Below are positions 1 through 7,117 of a stretch of DNA of 59,014 nucleotides, piece by piece. The position numbers and the translations under genes were made by a program. The notes under the pieces are model-generated. The model made no database searches. It saw only the letters and a program-made list of their open reading frames with translations, and had not been told where the DNA came from. The DNA is from an uncultured Pelagibacteraceae bacterium. GTDB taxonomy: Bacteria > Pseudomonadota > Alphaproteobacteria > Pelagibacterales > Pelagibacteraceae. The stretch is from positions 1-59,014 of the forward strand of contig CACIVM010000004.1 in NCBI GenBank assembly GCA_902590115.1, written 5' to 3'. Position 1 is the stretch's first letter. Every line of letters starts with the position of its first letter.

Positions 1-2
1 CA

Positions 3-767
3 AATGTTGATAGTGTCAATTCAGAAAAGAAAGTACATAAGGAGGAATATTCTCATGAAGAGTTTGGAGAGGTTGAAGTTAAAGATATACCAAGAGTAAA
101 AAGATTATCAGGACCTCAATTAGTTAGATCATGGAGCGAAATACCTCATGTAACTCAGCACGATGAATTAGATATTACGGAAATGGAGGAATTTAGAAAA
201 TCTCTACGTGATGTATTCACTGGTGCAAAAGTTGCAGTTACTCCATTAGCTTTTATAACCAGAGCCGTGATTAATGGTTTACAAACTTATCCAAATTTTA
301 ATTGCTCTATAGACTCAATAAATAATAAAATTACTTATAAAAAATATTTTCATATTGGATATGCGGTAGATACACCCCATGGACTCATGGTGCCAAAACT
401 TAGAGATGTAGATAAAATGGGAATAAAAAAAATTTCTGATGAATTAAGAAAAGTTAGTAAATTGTGTAGAGACTTAAAAATAGATAAAAAGGATTTTTTT
501 GGTGGTTCGATGACTATATCTAGTCTAGGTGGAATAGGCGGAAATTACTTCACACCAATTATTAATCCTCCAGAAGTTGCGATTTTGGGTGTGGGACGGT
601 CATTTGACAAAATAATAAGAAAAGATGGAAAATTTATTTTAAGAAAAATGCTTCCAATTTCTTTATCGTATGACCACAGAATAATCGATGGTGCTGAGGC
701 TGCAAGATTTTGTGTTAACCTAAGTCAAAGTCTTGGTAAAGATTTTGCCTTCAAGCTTGCTGTTTAA
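3..767 (+). CDS. Dihydrolipoamide acyltransferase (E2), probably of pyruvate dehydrogenase; 5'-truncated
   Basis: This is the C-terminal catalytic domain of a 2-oxoacid dehydrogenase E2, which moves an acyl group from the lipoyl arm to CoA. The frame is open from base 3, so 254 residues are visible and the lipoyl and E3-binding domains lie outside the window. The opening stretch with IPHVTQHDELDIT is typical of AceF-type acetyltransferases. The catalytic motif DHRIIDG is intact (His 225 and Asp 229 of the visible part). The internal ATG at 183 is not the real start. The enzyme differs from the 2-oxoglutarate dehydrogenase E2 at 40715-42019. Acetyl specificity is inferred from similarity to AceF, not proven. 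Confidence 0.9.
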   Translation, partial: NVDSVNSEKKVHKEEYSHEEFGEVEVKDIPRVKRLSGPQLVRSWSEIPHVTQHDELDITEMEEFRKSLRDVFTGAKVAVTPLAFITRAVINGLQTYPNFNCSIDSINNKITYKKYFHIGYAVDTPHGLMVPKLRDVDKMGIKKISDELRKVSKLCRDLKIDKKDFFGGSMTISSLGGIGGNYFTPIINPPEVAILGVGRSFDKIIRKDGKFILRKMLPISLSYDHRIIDGAEAARFCVNLSQSLGKDFAFKLAV

Positions 768-789
768 GATATTTTAAATAAATAAAATT

Positions 790-1689
790 ATGAGTAAAAA
801 ATTATTTTCAATTCTTTGCGCCATTAGTTGTTCTTTAATTTGGGGTTCTGCCTTTGTCGCACAGGATTTAGGAATGGATTATAATGGACCTTTTACATTC
901 ACTTTTGGAAGGCTATTTTTAGGTTTCTTAACATTATTACCTTTTTTTTTAATTTTCGAATATAAAAAAACCAAGAATATTGTTTTTAATTATAAAAATT
1001 CTTTTTATTTATTAATTATTGGTTTTCTTCTTTCTACAGGAAATGTGTTACAACAATTTGCATTGTTATATACTGATGTTGCTAACACAGCAGTGTTTAC
1101 AATTTTTTATGTAGTATTAGTCCCTTTTGTTTCTTACAAATTTTTTTCTAAAGATATTCATCGCTCGGTTTGGCTCTCGGTAGTAATTTGTATGCTGGGT
1201 GGTATTTTATTAACTGAATTTAATAATATTGAAGTTAGATTTGGAGACAGTATTGCAGTATTTAATGCATTATTTTGGGCATTCCACATTGTTTTTATTT
1301 CAAAATTTTTAAAAGAATTTGACTATCCAATTACAATGGCTTGTATTCAATGTCTTTATGGCTCTATGTTTGCATTAATTCCAGCAATCTTGAGTGAAAA
1401 TATTAGTTTAACAAATATGATTTTAGATGGAAAAGAAATGGTTTACGCAGGCGTTTTATCCAGTGGGGTTGCTTTTTTGTTACAAATCTATGGTCAACAA
1501 AATTTATCGCCTGCTCCAGTCGCAATTATCTTCTCTTTAGAAGGTGTTTTTGCTTCAATTTTTGGATGGATTATTTTAAATCAATATCTCAATGAGATAA
1601 AGATACTTGGTATTACTTTAATTTTAATTGCAGTAATTTTTTCACAATTAGCACCAATCTATGATAAAAAAAAATATGGACGAGTCTAA
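790..1689 (+). CDS. EamA/DMT-family transporter
   Basis: A 299-residue inner-membrane protein with about ten hydrophobic helices arranged as two EamA repeats, the hallmark of the drug/metabolite transporter superfamily. The N-terminus has the typical motif LIWGSAFVA near residues 17-25, and the second repeat begins around residue 150. Members export amino acids, sugars or other metabolites; the substrate cannot be read from the sequence. It follows the E2 gene by 22 bases and overlaps the thioesterase gene, so these three genes are probably co-transcribed. No signs of decay. Confidence 0.85.
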   Translation: MSKKLFSILCAISCSLIWGSAFVAQDLGMDYNGPFTFTFGRLFLGFLTLLPFFLIFEYKKTKNIVFNYKNSFYLLIIGFLLSTGNVLQQFALLYTDVANTAVFTIFYVVLVPFVSYKFFSKDIHRSVWLSVVICMLGGILLTEFNNIEVRFGDSIAVFNALFWAFHIVFISKFLKEFDYPITMACIQCLYGSMFALIPAILSENISLTNMILDGKEMVYAGVLSSGVAFLLQIYGQQNLSPAPVAIIFSLEGVFASIFGWIILNQYLNEIKILGITLILIAVIFSQLAPIYDKKKYGRV

Positions 1690-2053
1690 AAAAGGTTTTA
1701 TGAAACATCTTGGAGGACTAAATTTTAGGAAAATTGAAGAAAATAATTTTGAATTTTCGGTAGAAATTAAAGAAATGCATTTAAATACTGGTGGTATTGC
1801 TCATGGTGGTTTTTTAGCAACAATAGCAGACGCTGGCATGGGCACTGCTGCTCACATGATATCTGAAAACAAAAGATGTGTTACAATTAATTTGGAAATA
1901 AAATTTTTATCAGCAGGAAAATTAGGAGATGATTTGATTGGGAAGGTTCAAATATTGAAAAAAACAAAAACGTTAATTTTTATAAATTGTATCATGTCTA
2001 ATTCAAAAGAAATAGTAAGTTCGGCTAGTGGCACATGGAAAATATTAAATTAA
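1676..2053 (+). CDS. PaaI-family hotdog thioesterase
   Basis: A hotdog-fold acyl-CoA thioesterase of the PaaI/4HBT type, about 125 residues, normal for the family. The signature NTGGIAHGGFLATIADAG carries the His-Gly-Gly turn and the helix-capping Asp of the active site. Two starts are possible: ATG at 1661 or ATG at 1676. I chose the second because it shortens the overlap with the upstream transporter to 14 bases and begins just before conserved sequence; the first would add only five residues. It probably hydrolyses small or aromatic acyl-CoA; the substrate is unknown. Confidence 0.82.
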   Translation: MDESKKGFMKHLGGLNFRKIEENNFEFSVEIKEMHLNTGGIAHGGFLATIADAGMGTAAHMISENKRCVTINLEIKFLSAGKLGDDLIGKVQILKKTKTLIFINCIMSNSKEIVSSASGTWKILN

Positions 2054-2090
2054 TTTCATGATTTTTTTAAAGATTTTTACTAATCTAATT

Positions 2091-2243
2091 TTATTTATTT
2101 TTTTGTCTTATTTTTGTTATACCACAATCTTTACATTTTACAGTTTCGGTGGACCCTGCAGCACCAAATCCAAATTTAGTGTCGATTATATCGTATCTAT
2201 GCAATCCAATATAGCAGAACCATTTATAAATCTGCTTTAACAT
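2091..2243 (-). CDS. Small zinc-ribbon-like protein (50 aa)
   Basis: A 50-residue frame starting at ATG 2243, four bases after the stop of the TRAP permease gene, so it looks like the last gene of that operon. Four potential metal ligands are spaced as Cys10-x4-His15-x21-Cys37-x2-Cys40, followed by Gly41, with an aromatic and glycine-rich middle (KFGFGAAG). The CxxCG knuckle and the early C/H pair resemble small zinc-ribbon proteins. The composition (low Leu/Ile, fixed Cys/His) looks like a real protein, unlike the overlapping + strand frame at 2058-2240. It ends 37 bases from the convergent thioesterase gene. The function is unknown; I do not recognise a named family with certainty. Confidence 0.68.
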   Translation of the reverse strand: MLKQIYKWFCYIGLHRYDIIDTKFGFGAAGSTETVKCKDCGITKIRQKNK

Positions 2244-2247
2244 AATT

Positions 2248-4593
2248 TTACTCTAATTTTCTTCTAAAATTATTATATCCAAAAATTAAAATTAATAGAA
2301 ATGAAAAGGGGTAAATTATTGCTTTATTTGGTCGATTTAAGTTTTCAATTTTGAATTCACTGATAACATCCTCTGTTTCCATCCCTGCTTTTTTAGCCAA
2401 TCCGTTCCATTTTAAGGTATCAATAGTCAATCTCCCTTCTTTATTAATTAAATTAATTCCATATTGTTCTAAATTATACCGTTGATCAAAACTATCTTTT
2501 TCAATAACAAATAACTTATATCTGTCCCCATACTCCGTTCTTCTTACCACTTTTATGTGTACTGCCCTGTCAGGATTAAATTGAATCATATTAATTTTTT
2601 CTACCTGAAGTGGTTGATCCTCAAATTTTGGATAAAACTTATCTAAAATATATCCGGGTCTAAATAGTGACATAGAAATTAAAAGAAAAGCTATAATCTC
2701 ATACCATTTTAAACGATTAACAAACCAACCTTGCGTAGCTGAAGTAAAAATTAAAATAGCTACTAAAGATGTGAAAACAACGGTTAAACCATGCCAAAAA
2801 TTTTCTATACCAATCAACAATAGTTCTGGATTAAATATAAATACTATAGGTAAAATTCCAGTTCTCAAACTATACCAAAAGGCCTGAACTCCTGTTTTAA
2901 TTGGATCTGCCTTCGATATAGCTGCTGCAGCATAGGAGGCAAGACCAACAGGTGGTGTAACATCCGCCATTAAACCATAATAGAAAACATATAAGTGAAT
3001 AGCGATTAAAGGGAAAATGTATCCTGAGGCGCTTCCTACCTCCACAACAACTTGAGCCATTAAAGCTGCAACAACTAAATAGTTGGCAGTGGTTGGTAAT
3101 CCCATTCCTAAAATGATGCACAGAACAGCGGTTAATAAAAGAAGTGTAATCACATTTCCTCCTGAAATTGCCTCTACAATAACAATAAGATTATTACTTA
3201 AACCAGTTGAAGCTACTGCACCTACAATTATACCTGCGGTAGCAATAGCTATTGCAACACTGATCATGTTTAAAGCACCTTTTTCTAATCCCGTGATAAC
3301 CTTATTATATCCTTCTTTGAAACCGCTTAAAAAACTTTCTTTAAGCTTAATTGCAATAAAAACCTCTTTAAAAATAATGATCAAAAATAGGGATAAAATT
3401 GAATAAAATACTGCTGATGCTGCTGTCCAACGCTCAACTAATAATAAATACACAAGAATGAATATTGGTATTAAAAAATGTAAACCGCTTAAAAAAGTTT
3501 TACCTAATGGCGGTATTTGATTTTCGGGCAATCCTTTAATATTTAATTTTACTGACTCTAAGTGTGAAATATAAAATAAGGCTATATAAGAAATTATTGC
3601 TGGTAAAAACGCGTGAGTGATAACTGTAAAGTACGATATCCCAAGTAATTCCGCCATCACAAAAGCGGCGGCACCCATAATTGGTGGCATGATCTGTCCA
3701 TTAACTGATGCAGCTACCTCAATAGCTCCTGCTTTTGTAGGAGTAAGACCAGTTCTTTTCATTATTGGAATTGTAAAAGTTCCAGTTGTTACTGTGTTTG
3801 CTACTGAAGAACCTGAAATCAAACCAGTCAATCCTGAAGCCAAAATAGCAGCCTTAGCTGGCCCTCCTCTCATTTTACCTACTAATGCGAAAGCCAAATT
3901 TAGAAAATATTTTCCACCGCCTGCAGCATCTAAAGTTGCTCCGAATAAAACAAAAAGAAAAATAAAACTTACAGATACACTTATAGGTATCCCGAAAATT
4001 GCCTCCCCACCAAACCAATGATAACCAACCAATCTCGTTATTGATAAACCTTGATGAGAGATCAAGTCTGGCATTTTTTGTCCAAATATTGAAAATAGTA
4101 AAAATATTAAAGCTATAGCTACTAATGGTATACCAATAGCTCTTCTTGTAGCCTCTAAAAGCAGTAAAATTCCAATACTTCCAAGAATTAACTCATAAGA
4201 AATTTTTAAACCAAATAAATCAACTGAGGCAAGTATTCCCTGTCTATAAACTAAACCTTCATACTCTATGACTAGATAAAATGTAGCTAAAATAGAAATT
4301 AAAGATAAAGAAAAATCAATTATATTTATTGGTGAATTTCTTTTTGACTTATAGGCGGGATAAGCTAAAAAACAAAGACACAATCCGAACGCTAAATGAA
4401 TTGCTCTTGCTGGAACATCTATAAATTTCCCAAAATCTAATAAAAATGGAAGAGGTGAAGCATACCATAGTTGAAATAACGACCATGTTATTGCTAAAAA
4501 ACCAACTAGTTTAAGATTCCAATTACTAAGATTTCTTCTTGAACCACCCTCCTCATCGTGCTTCTTAAAAAAACTTTCATTAACTTGTGACAT
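2248..4593 (-). CDS. TRAP transporter permease, fused small and large subunits (TAXI type)
   Basis: A 781-residue fused TRAP permease combining the 4-helix DctQ-like and 12-helix DctM-like parts in one chain, the form that works with TAXI binding proteins. It drives substrate uptake with an ion gradient. Glycine-rich conserved segments are visible, such as LASGLTGLISGSSVANTVTT and LGMGLPTTANYLVVA. The last ~120 residues form a non-membrane domain (around NGLAKKAGMETEDVI) before a final helix, matching the DUF3394-type tail of this family. The gene lies 58 bases downstream of its binding-protein gene, separated from it by an intrinsic terminator. The substrate is not known. Confidence 0.93.
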   Translation of the reverse strand: MSQVNESFFKKHDEEGGSRRNLSNWNLKLVGFLAITWSLFQLWYASPLPFLLDFGKFIDVPARAIHLAFGLCLCFLAYPAYKSKRNSPINIIDFSLSLISILATFYLVIEYEGLVYRQGILASVDLFGLKISYELILGSIGILLLLEATRRAIGIPLVAIALIFLLFSIFGQKMPDLISHQGLSITRLVGYHWFGGEAIFGIPISVSVSFIFLFVLFGATLDAAGGGKYFLNLAFALVGKMRGGPAKAAILASGLTGLISGSSVANTVTTGTFTIPIMKRTGLTPTKAGAIEVAASVNGQIMPPIMGAAAFVMAELLGISYFTVITHAFLPAIISYIALFYISHLESVKLNIKGLPENQIPPLGKTFLSGLHFLIPIFILVYLLLVERWTAASAVFYSILSLFLIIIFKEVFIAIKLKESFLSGFKEGYNKVITGLEKGALNMISVAIAIATAGIIVGAVASTGLSNNLIVIVEAISGGNVITLLLLTAVLCIILGMGLPTTANYLVVAALMAQVVVEVGSASGYIFPLIAIHLYVFYYGLMADVTPPVGLASYAAAAISKADPIKTGVQAFWYSLRTGILPIVFIFNPELLLIGIENFWHGLTVVFTSLVAILIFTSATQGWFVNRLKWYEIIAFLLISMSLFRPGYILDKFYPKFEDQPLQVEKINMIQFNPDRAVHIKVVRRTEYGDRYKLFVIEKDSFDQRYNLEQYGINLINKEGRLTIDTLKWNGLAKKAGMETEDVISEFKIENLNRPNKAIIYPFSFLLILIFGYNNFRRKLE

Positions 4594-4604
4594 TTTAATA
4601 GCAT

Positions 4605-4637
4605 AAAAAAAAAGGCCCAGTTATGCAACTGGGCCTT
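4605..4637 (-). terminator. Intrinsic terminator between TAXI gene and permease gene
   Basis: On the minus strand a perfect inverted repeat (AAGGCCCAGTT / AACTGGGCCTT, 4612-4637, 4-base loop) is followed by a run of nine T. It sits 14 bases past the binding-protein stop and just before the permease gene. A leaky terminator here would give high binding-protein and low permease expression, as is common for uptake systems; that role is inferred. Confidence 0.88.
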
Positions 4638-4651
4638 AAATCTTAATAGAC

Positions 4652-5650
4652 TTACATTAAGCCTTTTTCTTTATAGTATTTAACTGCACCAGGATGTAAA
4701 GGGGCAGATAAACCGTCTACTATCATTTTTTTAGGATCAAGATTTGCAAATGCTGGGTGTTGTTTTTTAAAATCGTCAAGATTTTCAAAAACAGCTTTTA
4801 CAACTGCATAAACTAGATCATCTGATACGTCTGCACTTGTTACAAAAGAAGCCATTACACCAAATGTTGTTACATCTTTTTTTGATGTTTTATATGTTCC
4901 TTTTGGAATAGTAGCAAAAGCGTAAAATGGATTATCAGCAACTAATTTTTTAACAGCATCAGTATTTAAATTTATGATACTTGCTCCACATCCATCTGTA
5001 GATTGTGCTACACCTGCATTTGGTACACCAACAGTGTAACCAAAGGCATCAATTTTTTTATCACAAAGTGCGCCAGATTGTTCTGATGAAGTAAGTTCTG
5101 AAGTTGAGCCAAAATATCCGGTATCAACTCCATGAGCTTCCATTAAAACTTCAAAAGTACCTCTTTGTCCTGAACCTGGGTTACCTATATTAACTTTTTT
5201 CCCTTTTAAAGATTTCCAATCTTTAATTTTAGATCCTTTTCTAGCAATAATCTGAAATGGTTCTGGGTGGGCAGAAAAAACTGCTCTAAGTTTGTCGTAA
5301 GGTTTCACTTTATCGGGTCTCGTACCATTATAAGCATGATATTGCCAATCTGATTGTGCAACACCAAATTGAAGTTCACCTTGCATGATCTGACCAATGT
5401 TATAAGTAGATCCCCCTGTTGAAGGAGCTGAACATCTATAAGCTTTTTCAGTTCCTTTTTTTCTTCCATGCTCTGCTGATTGTAATTTTGCTACCATTTT
5501 ACATACTGCATTTCCTACTTGGAAATAAACTCCAGTAGGTCCGCCTGTTCCTATTGAAAAGAATTCAGCCGATTTTGCTATTGATGTAATTGGACTTGAA
5601 ACAGCAATCATTACTAATGCTGCAGAGATAGTAGATATTATTTTTTTCAT
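4652..5650 (-). CDS. TAXI-family TRAP transporter solute-binding protein
   Basis: A 332-residue periplasmic binding protein. Residues 1-27 form a clear signal peptide (positively charged start, hydrophobic core, AKSA cleavage region). The mature start FFSIGTGGPTGVYFQVGNAVC is the conserved TAXI opening with the GTGG loop that contacts the ligand. The upstream sequence holds a good Shine-Dalgarno (AAGGGAG, 7 bases before ATG) and its own promoter at 5678-5706. It delivers an unknown solute, possibly an amino acid or organic acid, to the fused permease encoded next to it. Confidence 0.94.
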   Translation of the reverse strand: MKKIISTISAALVMIAVSSPITSIAKSAEFFSIGTGGPTGVYFQVGNAVCKMVAKLQSAEHGRKKGTEKAYRCSAPSTGGSTYNIGQIMQGELQFGVAQSDWQYHAYNGTRPDKVKPYDKLRAVFSAHPEPFQIIARKGSKIKDWKSLKGKKVNIGNPGSGQRGTFEVLMEAHGVDTGYFGSTSELTSSEQSGALCDKKIDAFGYTVGVPNAGVAQSTDGCGASIINLNTDAVKKLVADNPFYAFATIPKGTYKTSKKDVTTFGVMASFVTSADVSDDLVYAVVKAVFENLDDFKKQHPAFANLDPKKMIVDGLSAPLHPGAVKYYKEKGLM

Positions 5651-5677
5651 ATATCTCCCTTGTTAATTTATTTAATA

Positions 5678-5706
5678 ATTAAACTATTGAAAACGACGTA
5701 GGTCAA
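5678..5706 (-). promoter_or_regulatory. Predicted sigma-70 promoter of the TAXI gene
   Basis: On the minus strand, TTGACC (5706-5701) and TTTAAT (5683-5678) are separated by 17 bases, within the 65-base gap before the TAXI gene. The start would lie about 20 bases before the Shine-Dalgarno. It would let the binding protein be made independently of the aminotransferase gene upstream. Confidence 0.6.
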
Positions 5707-5715
5707 AGGGAATCT

Positions 5716-6951
5716 TTATAAATTTTTCGCCCAATTTGACAGTTTTTTAACACCCTCTACTACATTTGGTGCATGTTTTTTTAAAACTTCTATGTTTAAA
5801 CTGTCGCCTTTAGATACTTTATTTAGTATCTCAGTACCATCAAAATCTGTGTAGCTTAATCTCACAATCATCCTACTTGGTTTAAAACCGAAGTCAGAAC
5901 CTGGTAATAAAGCCACACCAGTATCAGATAATATTTTATCACACATTTGAGATGAGTTTTTAAACTTGCTATTTAAAAACTCTGGCATTAAATAAAATCC
6001 GCCTTCTGGAGGATTTATTAAAACTTTATTAGATTTTAGACTTCGGTAAACATAGTTTCCAACATAATTTAAAATTTTTATTACATTATTTTTGTAATCA
6101 CTCAAATCATCTGTATAAGCTTTTACTGCAGCATATTGAACAGGACTATTAACTGTAGAATATGACTCACTTGCAATAGTTTTTAATTTATCCATAAAAT
6201 ATGACAATTTTTTTGGCACTGCAAAAAAACCAAGTCTCCAACCACCTGCTCCACACCATTTACTAAGCCCTCCGCTTATAAACGTTCCCTCAGGATAATA
6301 ACTTGATATGGAAGTATATTTCTTATTAAAAGTAAGATCTGTATAAATTTCATCTGATAATATTAATATTTTATTTTTTTTTGCTGCTTTAGCTATCTCT
6401 GATAAATTTTTACAAATGGTTCCAGATGGATTATTTGGAGAATTTATAATCAGTATTAATTTTTTTTTTTTAAGTTTTTTAACTGCTTTATCTAAGTCAT
6501 CAACTTTTGGAAACCAATTGTTTTCTCTAGTAGTTTTAATCCAATGAACTTTGTTTCGAGCTATAAAAGCTTGAGGCTCGTATGATACCCAACTTGGAAC
6601 TGGTAATAAAATTTCACCATTAAAAACAACATGCATCAAAAGCATAGCCTCCTTTGATCCAGGAGTAATTATAATATTTTCCTCAGAGTAATTTACTCCA
6701 GTTTTTTTAATTAAATGTTTAGATATTGCGACCCTCAAGTCTCTTAATCCCTGAATAGGAAGGTAATCTTTTCTATAAGCATTCTTTTTAAGAACATTTA
6801 CCACTCCTTCAGGAATTGGGAAAGGTGATTGACCAAAGCCAAATCTATAAATTTTTTTTCCTTTTTTAGATAATTCTTTAGATTTTTCGTTTATTGCTAA
6901 AGTTGCTGAGGGTTTAATTCTATTAATGTTTTTTTTTATAATTTTACTCAT
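5716..6951 (-). CDS. Class I/II PLP-dependent aminotransferase
   Basis: A 411-residue fold-type I aminotransferase. The motifs are SPNNPSGTIC (residues 171-180, PLP and substrate contact), LSDEIYTDL (Asp200 pairing with the pyridine nitrogen), and SGGLSKWCGAGGWRLGF with the Schiff-base Lys at 231. A C-terminal RMIVRLSY holds the carboxylate-binding Arg. Length and motifs resemble aspartate- or aromatic-type aminotransferases; the exact amino donor is not determined. It lies upstream of the TAXI-TRAP genes, so it may handle an imported amino acid, but the TAXI gene has its own promoter and the link is only positional. Confidence 0.88.
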   Translation of the reverse strand: MSKIIKKNINRIKPSATLAINEKSKELSKKGKKIYRFGFGQSPFPIPEGVVNVLKKNAYRKDYLPIQGLRDLRVAISKHLIKKTGVNYSEENIIITPGSKEAMLLMHVVFNGEILLPVPSWVSYEPQAFIARNKVHWIKTTRENNWFPKVDDLDKAVKKLKKKKLILIINSPNNPSGTICKNLSEIAKAAKKNKILILSDEIYTDLTFNKKYTSISSYYPEGTFISGGLSKWCGAGGWRLGFFAVPKKLSYFMDKLKTIASESYSTVNSPVQYAAVKAYTDDLSDYKNNVIKILNYVGNYVYRSLKSNKVLINPPEGGFYLMPEFLNSKFKNSSQMCDKILSDTGVALLPGSDFGFKPSRMIVRLSYTDFDGTEILNKVSKGDSLNIEVLKKHAPNVVEGVKKLSNWAKNL

Positions 6952-6975
6952 CTAAATAATTTATTTAGTTAAGAA

Positions 6976-7005
6976 TCTATACGGGGACTAGGGGTTTTAA
7001 GTCAA
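6976..7005 (-). promoter_or_regulatory. Predicted promoter of the aminotransferase gene
   Basis: On the minus strand, TTGACT (7005-7000) and TATAGA (6981-6976) are 18 bases apart, 24 bases upstream of the aminotransferase ATG. It stands back to back with the promoter of the helicase gene in the 166-base divergent gap 6952-7117. Confidence 0.55.
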
Positions 7006-7029
7006 ATACAATCTTAAAAATTAGAACAT

Positions 7030-7058
7030 TTGACAAATTGATTCGGTCATGTTTTAAT
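7030..7058 (+). promoter_or_regulatory. Predicted promoter of the helicase-carD cluster
   Basis: A consensus TTGACA (7030-7035) and TTTAAT (7053-7058) with a 17-base spacer, about 60 bases before the helicase ATG. It is the only good + strand promoter I see before the four overlapping or abutting genes that end with carD. Confidence 0.6.
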
Positions 7059-7117
7059 CATCTTTTGTTCTCAACAATTATCTACATGTAGTATAAAAAA
7101 AAAATTCTTACACAATT

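Noticed and set aside
2058-2240. A + strand frame of 60 residues after the thioesterase gene
   Set aside because: It has no recognisable features and lies antisense to a better candidate with four fixed Cys/His ligands that is operonic with the TRAP genes.
3617-4021. Long + strand frame antisense to the TRAP permease
   Set aside because: It is a shadow of the permease coding sequence, with no start signal or family resemblance; several similar frames opposite atpA, sucA, mdh and leuB were dismissed likewise.
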